Shown here: positions 23,699-32,535 of the stretch, in pieces
Layout: each line of letters opens with the position of its first letter
Position numbering within the stretch: position 1 is the stretch's first letter
Source of the DNA: an uncultured Verrucomicrobiota bacterium
Lineage (GTDB): Bacteria; Verrucomicrobiota; Verrucomicrobiia; Limisphaerales; CAIMTB01
Assembly (NCBI GenBank): GCA_903844265.1
Contig: CAIMTB010000591.1
Coordinates: 1 to 34,231 of the forward strand
Direction of reading: 5' to 3'
Length of the DNA: 34,231 nucleotides
Notes under the pieces: model-generated
What the model was told of the DNA's origin: nothing
The model's database searches: none
The model's input: only the letters and a program-made list of their open reading frames with translations
Position numbers and translations under genes: made by a program

Positions 23699-26600
23699 GT
23701 GAAGAAGCGACAGGAGTCGATGCAGGCAATCCCCTCGATCAAACGGAGAGCTTCATTCCTCAGCGTTCTGGGCGTCGCGGCGGCCTTCATCCTCTCCGGC
23801 CCGGGGGTGGGCGCGGCGGCTACCGGGCCGAGCCCTGACATCGATTACGACCTGCCGAATTATGCGATCAGTCCGGTTCCGGCGATCCAGCCGGACGGAT
23901 CGGTGCGGGGCGGACTGCGGAAGTTCATCGACGGGCTTCCGGGGTTGACCGCGGCCAGGACGAACGGATTGGGCCAGTATTTGCCGGTGGCGGTTGCGGA
24001 CACAAAGAGCTTTCCCGGGTCGGATTATTACGAGATCGCGTTGGTGGATTATCGGGAGCGGATGCATTCCGATCTGCCGGCGCAGGGCACGTTGTTGCGG
24101 GGGTATGTCCAGTTGGAGACATCGGAGAACAGGGGATGGAGCCGGCACATCGAGCTCAGGAACCCTGACGGCAGTGGAATCCTTCTTCCGGATGGAAACC
24201 AGGCGTATGCGTTCGACAAGCCCCATCATCTTGGGCCGGTGATCGTTGCGACCCAGGGGATTCCCACGCGGATCCGGTTCTGCAATCTCCTCCCGGCCGG
24301 CTCGAAAGGTGACTTGTTTCTTCCGGTGGACACGACGGTCATGGGGGCGGGTGAGGGCGGATGGGCGCTGGCCCAGAATCCGACCAACGGGGTCTGGGGC
24401 CAGAATTGGTTTGGCGGGTCGATGTATGGCCAGAACCGGGCGACGCTTCACCTGCATGGCGGCAGTTCGCCGTGGATCAGTGATGGCACGCCACACCAGT
24501 GGACTACACCTGTAGGCGATTCCAGCACGCCCCTGGTGAAGGGCGTGAGCAGCCAGGATGTGCCCGACATGCCGGCGACGGAGCAGGGCGTGATGACGTT
24601 CTTCTACCCGAACCTGCAGAGCGGCCGGCTGATGTTCTACCATGACCACAGCTATGGCATCACCCGGCTCAACGTGTATGCGGGCGAGTCGGCGGGTTAT
24701 CTTCTGGTGGATCCTGTCGAGCGCGCGCTGACCGATGGCTCGACCCCTGGCGTCCCGAACCTCCCCGTGGGTTTGCGGGAGATCGCGTGGGTGATTGAGG
24801 ACAAGACGTTCGTGTGGGGAAGTCCTGCGAACGCGGCGTCTGGCGTTGCCGGAGCCGGCACCTATGCGGTGGATCCGACGTGGGCGGATGTGGTTCCGAA
24901 TTCGAGGCCTGGGGACCTCTGGTTCCCGCACGTCTACATGCCGGCGCAGGATTCCGTGAATGGGGACAATCCGATGGGCCGCTGGGACTACCAGCCGTAC
25001 GTGGAATCAGGGGTCTCGCTGCCGCCCATCCCCGGCAGGACATCGATCGTTCCCGAGTCCTTCATGGACACGATGACCGTGAACGGCACGGCCTACCCGA
25101 CGATGAACGCCGAGCCGGGGGTGTACCGTCTGCGGATCCTGGACGGCTGCAACGACCGCTTCGTGAACCTCTCCCTTTGGCTCGCCGAACCCGTGACCGT
25201 GGCGGTGACCCGGGGGGGAAGTGGGTACAGCGTCGAGTTGCCTCCCGCCGTGACCCTGAAGGACAGCAGCGGTGGGATCATCCCCGGCCTGATCGCGACA
25301 GCCACGGTGGATCCGGCGACACGCTCCGTTCGCAGCGTGACCGTGACGGGCGAGCCTGCGGCGGTGTTCGATCCTCCCGTTTCGGTCGTGATCGCGGCGC
25401 CCCGGGACGGTTTGCCGGCCGTGGCTGTGGCCTCGGCTTACACGGAAGTCCGGCATGTGCCCTTCAACGAGGCTCAGGATCGGATCACGAAATTCCCGTC
25501 TCACGGGTACCCGACGGTCCTCGATGATCGCGCGGGCGGCGTGCCGAATCCCGGGGATGCCGGTCCTGCGTTCGTCCAGATCGGCACCGAGGGGGGACTG
25601 CTTCCGTCGCCCGTCGTGATTGAGAACCAGCCGATCGATTACGAGTATGACGGCGCGGCCTCGATGAACGTCCGCTCCCACGCCCTCCTTCTGGGTCCTG
25701 CCGAGAGGGCCGACGTGCTTGTGGACTTCGCTCCGTTCGCAGGCAGGACGCTCATTCTCTACAGCGATTCGCCCGCGCCCGTTCCGTCCCCGGATTCGCG
25801 CTACGATTTCTACACCGGGGATCCGGATCAGACAGCGTTGGGTGGTGCGCCGACGACGCTGCCGGGGTATGGGCCGAACACGCGTACGATCATGCAGATC
25901 AAGGTGGCGGGTCTGCCTTCCAGGACTTCGCCGGTGACGGACTTCGTGAACGACGAGATTCTTGCCGCGCTGCGATCGGCGCTGCCGGCGGCGTTCAAGG
26001 TGTCGCAGGAACCCATGATTGTTCCGCAGTCCACCTATGCCGCGGCCTCGGGTGGCCACGTTGCGAAGGACTCCTACGCCTCGATCGACGCAGATTCATT
26101 GACGTTCACAACCCTGGTGGATGCGGATTTTGGTGCGGGGATTGTGGCCGCGGGCAGCGAAGTGACGGTGCCGCTCAAGCCGAAGAGCATCCAGGAGGCG
26201 TGGGATCCCTACGGTCGGCTGAACTCGCTTCTGGGCACCGAGGCCCCGGCCAGGTCCAACAACCCTGCTTCGGCCGTCGCCGTGGTCACCCTCGGTTACA
26301 CCGATCCCACGACGGAGACGGTTTCCGATGGCCAGACCCAGATCTGGAAACTCACGCACAATGGCGTGGATACTCACGCGATCCATTTCCACCTCGTCAA
26401 CGCGCAGGTCATCAACCGCGTCCGATGGGGTGATGGAAGCATCCGGCCGCCGGAGGAAAACGAACTCGGCTGGAAGGACACGGTCCGCATGAACCCGATG
26501 GAGGACATCATCGTCGCGGTCCGTGCGAAGGTTCCCGAGGTGCCGTTCAAGGTGCCGACCAGCCGGCGCATCATGGACGTCACACGGCCGCTGGGCGACA

Positions 26601-27919
26601 CGATGGGATTCTCGAAGGTCGACCCCGGGACCGGCGCGGCCCTGGCCTCGGCTGTCTCGAACGAGATCGTTGATTTCGGGTGGGAGTACGTCTGGCACTG
26701 CCACCTTCTCGGTCATGAGGAGAGCGACATGATGCGCCCTCTCGTGGTGCCGGTGTCCAACAGTTCGAACTGGAAGGACAGGGTGCCTCCCGTCGTTTCC
26801 GCGAGTCCCCTCGCGCTCCCGCCGTCGGGTTGGTTCCATGGACCCGTGATCGTCACCCTCACGGCCATCGACAATCGCTCCGGTCGCGGTGTGAGCCGCA
26901 TCGAGACCACGCTTGATGGAAAGACCGAGGTCGCCTCGTTTGATCCCGCCGTCGAATTCCCGAGGAGCGTGTCGACCGAAGTCGGAGTGTCTGCGGAGGG
27001 CCTGCATACCCTGGGTTTCTCCGCGTCCGACGCAGGTGGAGTCACCAGCGGATTCGGCGAAGTCCAGGTCAAGATCGACACGACCGCACCCGTGATCACT
27101 CCCGGTCCGGTGACCCTCCTGCCTGCTTCGGGCGCGGTTGGAATCGATGGCCTGACGTGGTACCGGAGCGCCTCGATGATGTACACCGTCTCCGACAGCG
27201 GTTCCGGTTTGGACCTCCAGACGTTTCCCGCTGGCGAAGCCTTCGCCCAGGAGGGCCTGGATCATGGCGTCACGATCACGGCCGGGGATGTCGCGGGAAA
27301 TTCGAGCGTGTTCACGTCGGCCCGCTTCAACATCGACGCCACGGCCCCCACGATCACCCCGGCGCCGGTCCACCTCATCCCTCCCGCGGGTGTCCTCGCC
27401 GCGAGCGGGGCCAGATGGTACAGGTCCGCGACCTTGGATTATTCGGCGTCCGACGCCGGTTCCGGGCTCGCCCGGATGAGCGCTCCGTCGGGAACGGTCA
27501 TTTTTCCGGAGGGCGCGGCCCGGACCGTGTCGGCGACGGCGGTGGATCGGGTGGGCAACATCGGAACCTACACCACCAAGCCGTACAACATCGACGCGAC
27601 GGCCCCGACGATTGCCGTCTTCACCAAGGCCGTGACCTATAGCGTTCTCAACGCGGGCCGCGATCTCGCCACCGCGGTGGCCGTTGGAGCCATCGTGGCG
27701 ACGGATGGCCAGGGTTCCGGGCTCGGGGACGCCGCCCTCCTGACGGTCCAATGCGTGTCCGGTTCGACCACCTTGACCCAGACGATCCCGAACGGGTCGG
27801 TGCCGGCGCTATTCGTCCTGCCGGATCCCCCGGAGCTGGGTCAGGCTTACACCCTCACAGTGACGATCGAAGATCTCGCGGGCAATGTCGGCATCCGCCA
27901 GGTACAGGGACAGTTTTGA
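23699..27919 (+). CDS. Large secreted multicopper oxidase with C-terminal Ig-like repeats
   Basis: A 1406-residue exported oxidase, nearly three times the length of CotA-type laccases. All copper ligand motifs are present: H251-L-H253, H315-D-H317, H893-A-I-H896-F-H898, and the blue-copper/trinuclear motif H1000-C1001-H1002...H1006...M1011. A working type 1 site plus the trinuclear centre is therefore expected. It should couple oxidation of phenols, metals or similar donors to reduction of O2. An N-terminal signal (about residues 8-40) precedes the cupredoxin domains. Residues of about 500-582 look like an inserted beta domain (TRGGSGYSVELPP onward). From about 1030 to the end lie Ig-like repeats joined by D(T/A)TAP(V/T)I linkers. 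The start is a GTG; an ATG at 23720 with AGGAG three bases before it is an alternative. No PEP-CTERM tail. Substrate unknown. Confidence 0.9.
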   Translation: MKKRQESMQAIPSIKRRASFLSVLGVAAAFILSGPGVGAAATGPSPDIDYDLPNYAISPVPAIQPDGSVRGGLRKFIDGLPGLTAARTNGLGQYLPVAVADTKSFPGSDYYEIALVDYRERMHSDLPAQGTLLRGYVQLETSENRGWSRHIELRNPDGSGILLPDGNQAYAFDKPHHLGPVIVATQGIPTRIRFCNLLPAGSKGDLFLPVDTTVMGAGEGGWALAQNPTNGVWGQNWFGGSMYGQNRATLHLHGGSSPWISDGTPHQWTTPVGDSSTPLVKGVSSQDVPDMPATEQGVMTFFYPNLQSGRLMFYHDHSYGITRLNVYAGESAGYLLVDPVERALTDGSTPGVPNLPVGLREIAWVIEDKTFVWGSPANAASGVAGAGTYAVDPTWADVVPNSRPGDLWFPHVYMPAQDSVNGDNPMGRWDYQPYVESGVSLPPIPGRTSIVPESFMDTMTVNGTAYPTMNAEPGVYRLRILDGCNDRFVNLSLWLAEPVTVAVTRGGSGYSVELPPAVTLKDSSGGIIPGLIATATVDPATRSVRSVTVTGEPAAVFDPPVSVVIAAPRDGLPAVAVASAYTEVRHVPFNEAQDRITKFPSHGYPTVLDDRAGGVPNPGDAGPAFVQIGTEGGLLPSPVVIENQPIDYEYDGAASMNVRSHALLLGPAERADVLVDFAPFAGRTLILYSDSPAPVPSPDSRYDFYTGDPDQTALGGAPTTLPGYGPNTRTIMQIKVAGLPSRTSPVTDFVNDEILAALRSALPAAFKVSQEPMIVPQSTYAAASGGHVAKDSYASIDADSLTFTTLVDADFGAGIVAAGSEVTVPLKPKSIQEAWDPYGRLNSLLGTEAPARSNNPASAVAVVTLGYTDPTTETVSDGQTQIWKLTHNGVDTHAIHFHLVNAQVINRVRWGDGSIRPPEENELGWKDTVRMNPMEDIIVAVRAKVPEVPFKVPTSRRIMDVTRPLGDTMGFSKVDPGTGAALASAVSNEIVDFGWEYVWHCHLLGHEESDMMRPLVVPVSNSSNWKDRVPPVVSASPLALPPSGWFHGPVIVTLTAIDNRSGRGVSRIETTLDGKTEVASFDPAVEFPRSVSTEVGVSAEGLHTLGFSASDAGGVTSGFGEVQVKIDTTAPVITPGPVTLLPASGAVGIDGLTWYRSASMMYTVSDSGSGLDLQTFPAGEAFAQEGLDHGVTITAGDVAGNSSVFTSARFNIDATAPTITPAPVHLIPPAGVLAASGARWYRSATLDYSASDAGSGLARMSAPSGTVIFPEGAARTVSATAVDRVGNIGTYTTKPYNIDATAPTIAVFTKAVTYSVLNAGRDLATAVAVGAIVATDGQGSGLGDAALLTVQCVSGSTTLTQTIPNGSVPALFVLPDPPELGQAYTLTVTIEDLAGNVGIRQVQGQF

Positions 27920-27998
27920 GAGTTTCGTACTGATTCCTTCGTTCTCCACCCGGTTCATCAGCGGCTCAGGTTCCAATCCGGCGCATCCACAGGGTGAG

Positions 27999-28033
27999 GG
28001 TGGGGCGCGCACTCCGCTGCGCGCCGTCCTTTG
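27999..28033 (-). repeat. Dispersed palindromic element, copy 2 (possible oxidase terminator)
   Basis: GGCGCGCA at 28004-28011 and TGCGCGCC at 28018-28025 form a perfect 8-bp stem with loop CTCCGC. It is the exact reverse complement of the element core at 16976-16997, and the 35-base unit differs at one base. It lies 85 bases after the oxidase stop and is followed by GTCCTTT on the plus strand, so it may also serve as a weak terminator. Confidence 0.8.
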
Positions 28034-28123
28034 AGGGCAACAAGACGGGGCGCCCTCGGGGATGCACTGGTTCCAATCGGCCGTTTGACACCTCGGTTTG
28101 GGTTCGGGAGACTGGGCCTCGAA

Positions 28124-29128
28124 ATGGCTAAACCGGCGCTGGGTCGAGGGTTGTCGGCTCTGCTGGGCGGAAAACCGTCCGGCGGCTTCGGCGCGTCCGC
28201 GTCTCCGACCTCGTCCGCCTCCGTGGCGGGCGCGGCCCCGGTTGCGTCCGCCGGAGTGGATTCTCCCGGCGTGCTGGCGGGCGGTCAGGTCTCCTCTGCG
28301 TCGGGCAACCCGGCTCCCGTGGATGCCGTGGAACGGGTTCTGGTGGGGCGCGTGCGGGCTTCAGCCCTCCAGCCGCGCCGCGTTTTTCCCCAGGAAACAT
28401 TGCAGGAACTCGCCGATTCGATCCGCGAGCAGGGGATCCTCCAACCGTTGGTGGTGAGGAAGCGCGGTGAGGAATTCGAGTTGGTCGCCGGCGAACGACG
28501 CTGGCGGGCCGCCCAGTTGGCCGGCCTCGCCCATGTTCCGGTCATCGTCCGCGAGGCGGACGATGCGACGGTGCTGGAGTGGATGCTGGTGGAGAACCTC
28601 CAGCGCGAGGGCCTCAACCCGATCGACGAGGCGCAGGGTTATGCCGAGTTGATGGAGAAATTCCAGCTGACCCAGGATTCAGTGGCGACCAAGGTCGGGC
28701 GCAGCCGTGCCGCGGTTGCAAATGCCCTCCGCCTCCTGCGTCTGGCCCCGGTGGTCACCGGCTTTCTCCGCGAAGGCCGCCTCTCCGCCGGTCATGCCAA
28801 GGTCATCCTCGGTCTCAGCGACCCCATTCTCCAAGGCGAAGCCGCACAGCAGGTCGTGAAGGAAGGACTCAGCGTCCGCCAGTCCGAGGAACTCGTCGCA
28901 AGACTTTCCGCGGCCCCCACGCCCGCCGCGTCCACCGGCGAACGAGCACCCGCCGCGGTCACAGTCCGGGATCCCCACATCGCCGCCGTCGAAGATAAAC
29001 TGCGCCAGCGCCTCGGAACCCGCGTGACGGTCCGTTACAAACACGGCCGCGGACAGATCGACATCCGGTTCTTCTCCGACCTGGAGTTGGAGAGGTTCCT
29101 GGAGATTGTCGGTGTCGAGGTGGAGTAG
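28124..29128 (+). CDS. parB: Chromosome-partitioning protein ParB
   Basis: A 334-residue CTP-dependent DNA clamp that loads at parS sites and works with ParA/Soj in chromosome segregation. The N-terminal KPALGRGLSALLGG peptide (the ParA-stimulating type), the CTP-binding motif GERRWRA at 123-129, ENLQREGLNPIDEA at 157-170, and a helix-turn-helix around 182-205 (LTQDSVATKVGRSRAAVANALRLL) are all present, with a C-terminal dimerisation domain. A Ser/Ala/Gly-rich linker of about 50 residues separates the first two parts. The ATG at 28124 fits the family start. parA is not adjacent upstream, where the oxidase gene sits, and no good parS site was seen in the window. Confidence 0.95.
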   Translation: MAKPALGRGLSALLGGKPSGGFGASASPTSSASVAGAAPVASAGVDSPGVLAGGQVSSASGNPAPVDAVERVLVGRVRASALQPRRVFPQETLQELADSIREQGILQPLVVRKRGEEFELVAGERRWRAAQLAGLAHVPVIVREADDATVLEWMLVENLQREGLNPIDEAQGYAELMEKFQLTQDSVATKVGRSRAAVANALRLLRLAPVVTGFLREGRLSAGHAKVILGLSDPILQGEAAQQVVKEGLSVRQSEELVARLSAAPTPAASTGERAPAAVTVRDPHIAAVEDKLRQRLGTRVTVRYKHGRGQIDIRFFSDLELERFLEIVGVEVE

Positions 29129-29209
29129 GGAAATGGGACGCTGAGTGTGAACGAGTCGCCAGTGACCTGTGATCCGACCCGAGCCTTTAGACCTAGACCT
29201 GATTTAAGA

Positions 29210-30331
29210 ATGAACACGCCTGAGTTTCGCAACACCGCCGCCGCCGCGCTTGATGCCGCGGCCGGCAGGGTTCCCCAACTGACCTCCTTCCTTGGCCTCG
29301 ATGGCTTCGTCGACGAGATCATCGCAGTAGTGGATGAGCGTCAGGACGCCCGCAACTACACGCGCATCCCGACCATCAGCGCGCTCGCGGAACGCATCGC
29401 CGCCGCGGCGGGCCGTAGCACGAACGTGGAGCTGGTCACGACCCGCACCAAGTTGGGCGGCAACGGGCCGATCATGGCCAACGCCCTCGCGGCGTTCGGC
29501 GTGAAGGTGACCTACCTGGGGTCCCTGGGCTATCCAACCCTGCATCCGGTGTTCGAGGATTTCGCCACGCGCGCCGACGTCCACACGATCGCCGACCCGG
29601 GTCGCACGGACGCATTGGAGTTCGAGGATGGGAAGCTCCTGTTCGGCAAGATGTTTCCGTTGGCGGAAGTCACCTGGGATAACATCACCAAGCACGGCAA
29701 ACGTCCGTTGGTCGAACAGCAGATGGCCGCGGCGTCGCTTGTCGGGTTCGTGAACTGGACGATGCTCCCTTACATGAGCGACATCTGGGACGCGATGCAG
29801 CGCGAGATCTGCCCGGGCCTTGGCGGGCCCCGCCGCTGGATGTTCTTCGACCTCGCCGACCCCGAGAAACGTCCGATCGACGAACGCCGCCGTGCGCTTG
29901 ACCTCATCGTCGGCTTCCAGAAGCACTTCGACTGCATCCTGGGCCTGAACGAGAAGGAGGCCTTCGAGATTGGCGAAGTGCTCGGCCTGACCGGCTATGA
30001 TCACAGCCGCCCCAGCCTGCAGGCGCTCACGGGCGCCCTGCGCAAGGCCGTGGCCGTGGACACCCTCGTGGTCCATCCCACCCGCCATGCGCTGGCCTGC
30101 AGCGGCGGCCCGGTCGATGACGTGGACGGACCCTTCGTCGCGAAGCCCTTGATCACCACGGGCGCGGGCGATCACTTCAATTCTGGATTCGTGCTGGGCA
30201 AGTTGCTCGGTCTCACCAATTCACAAGCCTTGCTTTGCGGTGTCAGCACCAGCGGGTTCTACGTCCGGACCGGCCGGAGTCCGTCGGTGTCCGACATCGC
30301 GGGGCTGATGCGCCAATGGCCGACGGCATGA
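29210..30331 (+). CDS. PfkB-family carbohydrate kinase
   Basis: A 373-residue ribokinase-fold kinase acting on a sugar or nucleoside in the cytoplasm. The substrate-side glycine motif is KLGGNGPIMANALAAFG, and the C-terminal anion-hole/catalytic motif is TTGAGDHFNSG, with catalytic base D321. It is longer than typical PfkB proteins (about 300-330), with extra sequence in the middle (MFPLAEVTWDNITKHGKRP to about residue 225). The substrate is not evident. I chose the ATG at 29210 because the FLGLDGFVDEI core follows soon after; a GTG at 29147 is possible, and neither has a good ribosome site. Its stop overlaps the def ATG by 4 bases. Confidence 0.85.
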   Translation: MNTPEFRNTAAAALDAAAGRVPQLTSFLGLDGFVDEIIAVVDERQDARNYTRIPTISALAERIAAAAGRSTNVELVTTRTKLGGNGPIMANALAAFGVKVTYLGSLGYPTLHPVFEDFATRADVHTIADPGRTDALEFEDGKLLFGKMFPLAEVTWDNITKHGKRPLVEQQMAAASLVGFVNWTMLPYMSDIWDAMQREICPGLGGPRRWMFFDLADPEKRPIDERRRALDLIVGFQKHFDCILGLNEKEAFEIGEVLGLTGYDHSRPSLQALTGALRKAVAVDTLVVHPTRHALACSGGPVDDVDGPFVAKPLITTGAGDHFNSGFVLGKLLGLTNSQALLCGVSTSGFYVRTGRSPSVSDIAGLMRQWPTA

Positions 30332-30939
30332 TCCTGCCCATCGTCAAATACGGTCACCCGGCTCTCCGGCAAAAGGGCGCCCGCGTCGAACGGGTGGATG
30401 CCGACATCCGCCAGCTCGTGAGCGACATGCTCGACACGATGTACGAGGCGGACGGGGTGGGTCTCGCCGCCCAACAGGTGGGGCAGTCGCTCCAGTTGGC
30501 CGTGCTCGACATCCGCGGCGTGACAGAACGGCCATCCACGCTCGTCCTCGACGGCAAGGAGGCGGATCCTGAATCCATCATGCCCCTCGTGCTCATCAAT
30601 CCCGAGGTGAAGGCGGTGGGGGAACCCGTCGCCGGCGCGGAAGGATGCCTGAGTTTCCCCCAGATCTACGCCGATGTCGTTCGCCCCGAATCAGTCGAGG
30701 TCCGGGCCACCAATCTCGACGGCAGGACGACCCTGTTTCGTTGCGGCGGTCTTCTCGCGAAGGCGGTCCAGCACGAGGTCGATCACCTCAACGGCATCCT
30801 CTACATCGACCGCATGACCCGCACGGTGAAAGCCGAGATCAAGGCCGAACTGGAACTGCTCATGGAGGATACGAAGGCGGTCCTCGAAGGCGCCGAACGC
30901 CGGAAGTCCGTCAAGGCGCGCGAGCGGAAGCCGAGGTAG
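30328..30939 (+). CDS. def: Peptide deformylase
   Basis: Removes the N-formyl group from nascent proteins. The 203-residue sequence has the three family motifs: GVGLAAQQ at 43-50, EGCLSFP at 105-111 with metal ligand C107, and HEVDH at 149-153 with metal ligands H149 and H153 and catalytic E150. The start MILPIVKYGHPALR at 30328 is typical and overlaps the kinase stop by four bases (ATGA), indicating coupled translation. An ATG at 30316 would add four residues. The C-terminal tail after about 170 is Lys/Glu-rich. Confidence 0.96.
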   Translation: MILPIVKYGHPALRQKGARVERVDADIRQLVSDMLDTMYEADGVGLAAQQVGQSLQLAVLDIRGVTERPSTLVLDGKEADPESIMPLVLINPEVKAVGEPVAGAEGCLSFPQIYADVVRPESVEVRATNLDGRTTLFRCGGLLAKAVQHEVDHLNGILYIDRMTRTVKAEIKAELELLMEDTKAVLEGAERRKSVKARERKPR

Positions 30940-31018
30940 GGAGCCGGGCAGGTCAACGCACTCCCCAGCTCCGCCGCTTGCGCCGGGATCCTTCCACCCG
31001 CATCGTCAGCACGTGGCG

Positions 31019-32497
31019 ATGTCCAAGGGGAACTTTGTGTGCCTCCCGGAACCTGGCACCAGCGGCAGCCTCGGTACCCAGCAGAAGGCTCTGCACATCA
31101 ACCTCGACCCCACCAAGTACGGGGTCTTCGCCGAGATCGGTGCCGGACAAGAGGTCGCCCGGTGGTTCTTCAGGGTAGGCGGCGCTTCGGGCACCATCGC
31201 GAAATCCATGTCGGCCTACGACATGACCGTCAGCGACGCGATCTACGGACCTACCGAACGCTACGTCAGCCGTACCCGCCTGCAGCAGATGCTCAACCAT
31301 GAGTTCGGGCTGCTGGTCGAACGTCTCGCCACCAAGCGCGGTGCCACAACCCGCTTCTTCACCTTCGCCGATACTGTCGCCGCCCAGAGCTACCAGCGCC
31401 GTGACGAATGCCACGGTTGGATGGGAGTCCGGTTCCAGCACGAGCCCGGCAGCGCGCCGTCCGAGTTCATCATCCACATCCGGATGCACGACCGCGAAAA
31501 CCTCCAGCAGCAGGAGGCCCTCGGCATCATGGGCGTCAACGTCATCTACGCCGCCCTCAACCTCCACGCCAACATGGAGGGCTTCCTCAGGTCCCTCCAG
31601 GACGATATCGGCCCCGCACGCGTCGAGATCGACATGGCCAAGGTCAGCGGACCTGCCTTCCCCGGCTGGGACAACCGTATCGTCAGCCTCAAGCTCGTTC
31701 AGCTCGGCCTCGCCGATGCCGCCATGTTCACCGCCAGCGGCGAGGTGGTCCAGGCGTCGGAGGTGCTCTACAAGAAGAACATCCTCGTCGAACGCGGTAC
31801 CTTCCGACCCCTGACCAAGGCCACGCTCGACATGCTCCAGTGCGCCCAGGCCCAGTTCGTCCAGGAACCGGGCGTCTCCGGCGAGGACCTGCTGGTGGTG
31901 ATGGAGATGACCCTCCACAACCTCCTCGACGAGGGAGTCATCGACCCGCAGGACTTCCTCGATCGCGTCGACCTGCTGGGGACGGTCGGCAAGACGGTCC
32001 TGATCTCGAACTACGGGGAGTTCTATCGCCTGGCCTCGTTCCTCTTCCGCTACACCAAGCAAAAAATCGGCATCGCCCTCGGCGTCCCCAGCCTCCGCGA
32101 CATCTTCGATGAAAAATACTATGCCGACCTCGAGGGCGGCATCCTCGAATCGTTCGGGCGCCTGTTCAAAAACGAACTGAAACTGTTCGTCTACCCCTAC
32201 CGCGACGCGGCCACCGGCGCCCTGATCACCGCCGCCAACCTCCGGGTCGAGCCCCACCTCAGGCACCTCCACGAGTACCTCGTCGAGAACCACTTTATCC
32301 AAGGCCTCCGGGAGTACCGGGTGGAGTACCTTCCGTACTTTTCACGTGACGTCCTGATGAAAATGCGTGCAGGCGACGAAGGCTGGGAAGCCATGGTGCC
32401 CTCCGAGGTGGCCCACCTGATCAAGGAACGGCGCCTCCTCGGCTACCGCCCGCCTCCCCAATCCACCGCTCCCGGTGAACAACTGGTGCTTGCTTAA
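31019..32497 (+). CDS. Conserved protein of unknown function
   Basis: A 492-residue soluble protein with no signal peptide or membrane helix. I recognise the opening block (HINLDPTKYGVFAEIGAGQ, then FFRVGGASGTIAKSMSAYDM and SDAIYG) as a widespread bacterial family without a firm function. Database names for it vary, and I would not rely on them. Conserved-looking blocks include ECHGWMGVRFQ, HIRMHDRENLQQQEALGIMGVN and ISNYGEFYRL. No nucleotide-binding loop, HxGH nucleotidyltransferase motif or metal site is obvious. It begins 79 bases after def on the same strand and may belong to the same transcript. A GTG at 31013 would add two residues. Length and codon use look normal, so the gene is real. 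Confidence 0.85.
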   Translation: MSKGNFVCLPEPGTSGSLGTQQKALHINLDPTKYGVFAEIGAGQEVARWFFRVGGASGTIAKSMSAYDMTVSDAIYGPTERYVSRTRLQQMLNHEFGLLVERLATKRGATTRFFTFADTVAAQSYQRRDECHGWMGVRFQHEPGSAPSEFIIHIRMHDRENLQQQEALGIMGVNVIYAALNLHANMEGFLRSLQDDIGPARVEIDMAKVSGPAFPGWDNRIVSLKLVQLGLADAAMFTASGEVVQASEVLYKKNILVERGTFRPLTKATLDMLQCAQAQFVQEPGVSGEDLLVVMEMTLHNLLDEGVIDPQDFLDRVDLLGTVGKTVLISNYGEFYRLASFLFRYTKQKIGIALGVPSLRDIFDEKYYADLEGGILESFGRLFKNELKLFVYPYRDAATGALITAANLRVEPHLRHLHEYLVENHFIQGLREYRVEYLPYFSRDVLMKMRAGDEGWEAMVPSEVAHLIKERRLLGYRPPPQSTAPGEQLVLA

Positions 32498-32518
32498 ATT
32501 TTCAGGCCGTGGTATGTA
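32490..32518 (+). promoter_or_regulatory. Possible promoter of the repeat-protein gene
   Basis: TTGCTT at 32490-32495 and TATGTA at 32513-32518 are 17 bases apart in a distinctly A/T-rich stretch at the end of the preceding gene. The match to consensus is partial, mainly in the -10 half. A start near 32525 would leave only a short leader before the ATG at 32536. Confidence 0.3.
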
Positions 32519-32535
32519 ATCTACAGAAATTTATT

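Noticed and set aside
32338-32353. CACGTG with T-rich left flank, considered as parS near parB
   Set aside because: Only one half resembles parS, and it lies within a conserved coding region over 3 kb from parB.
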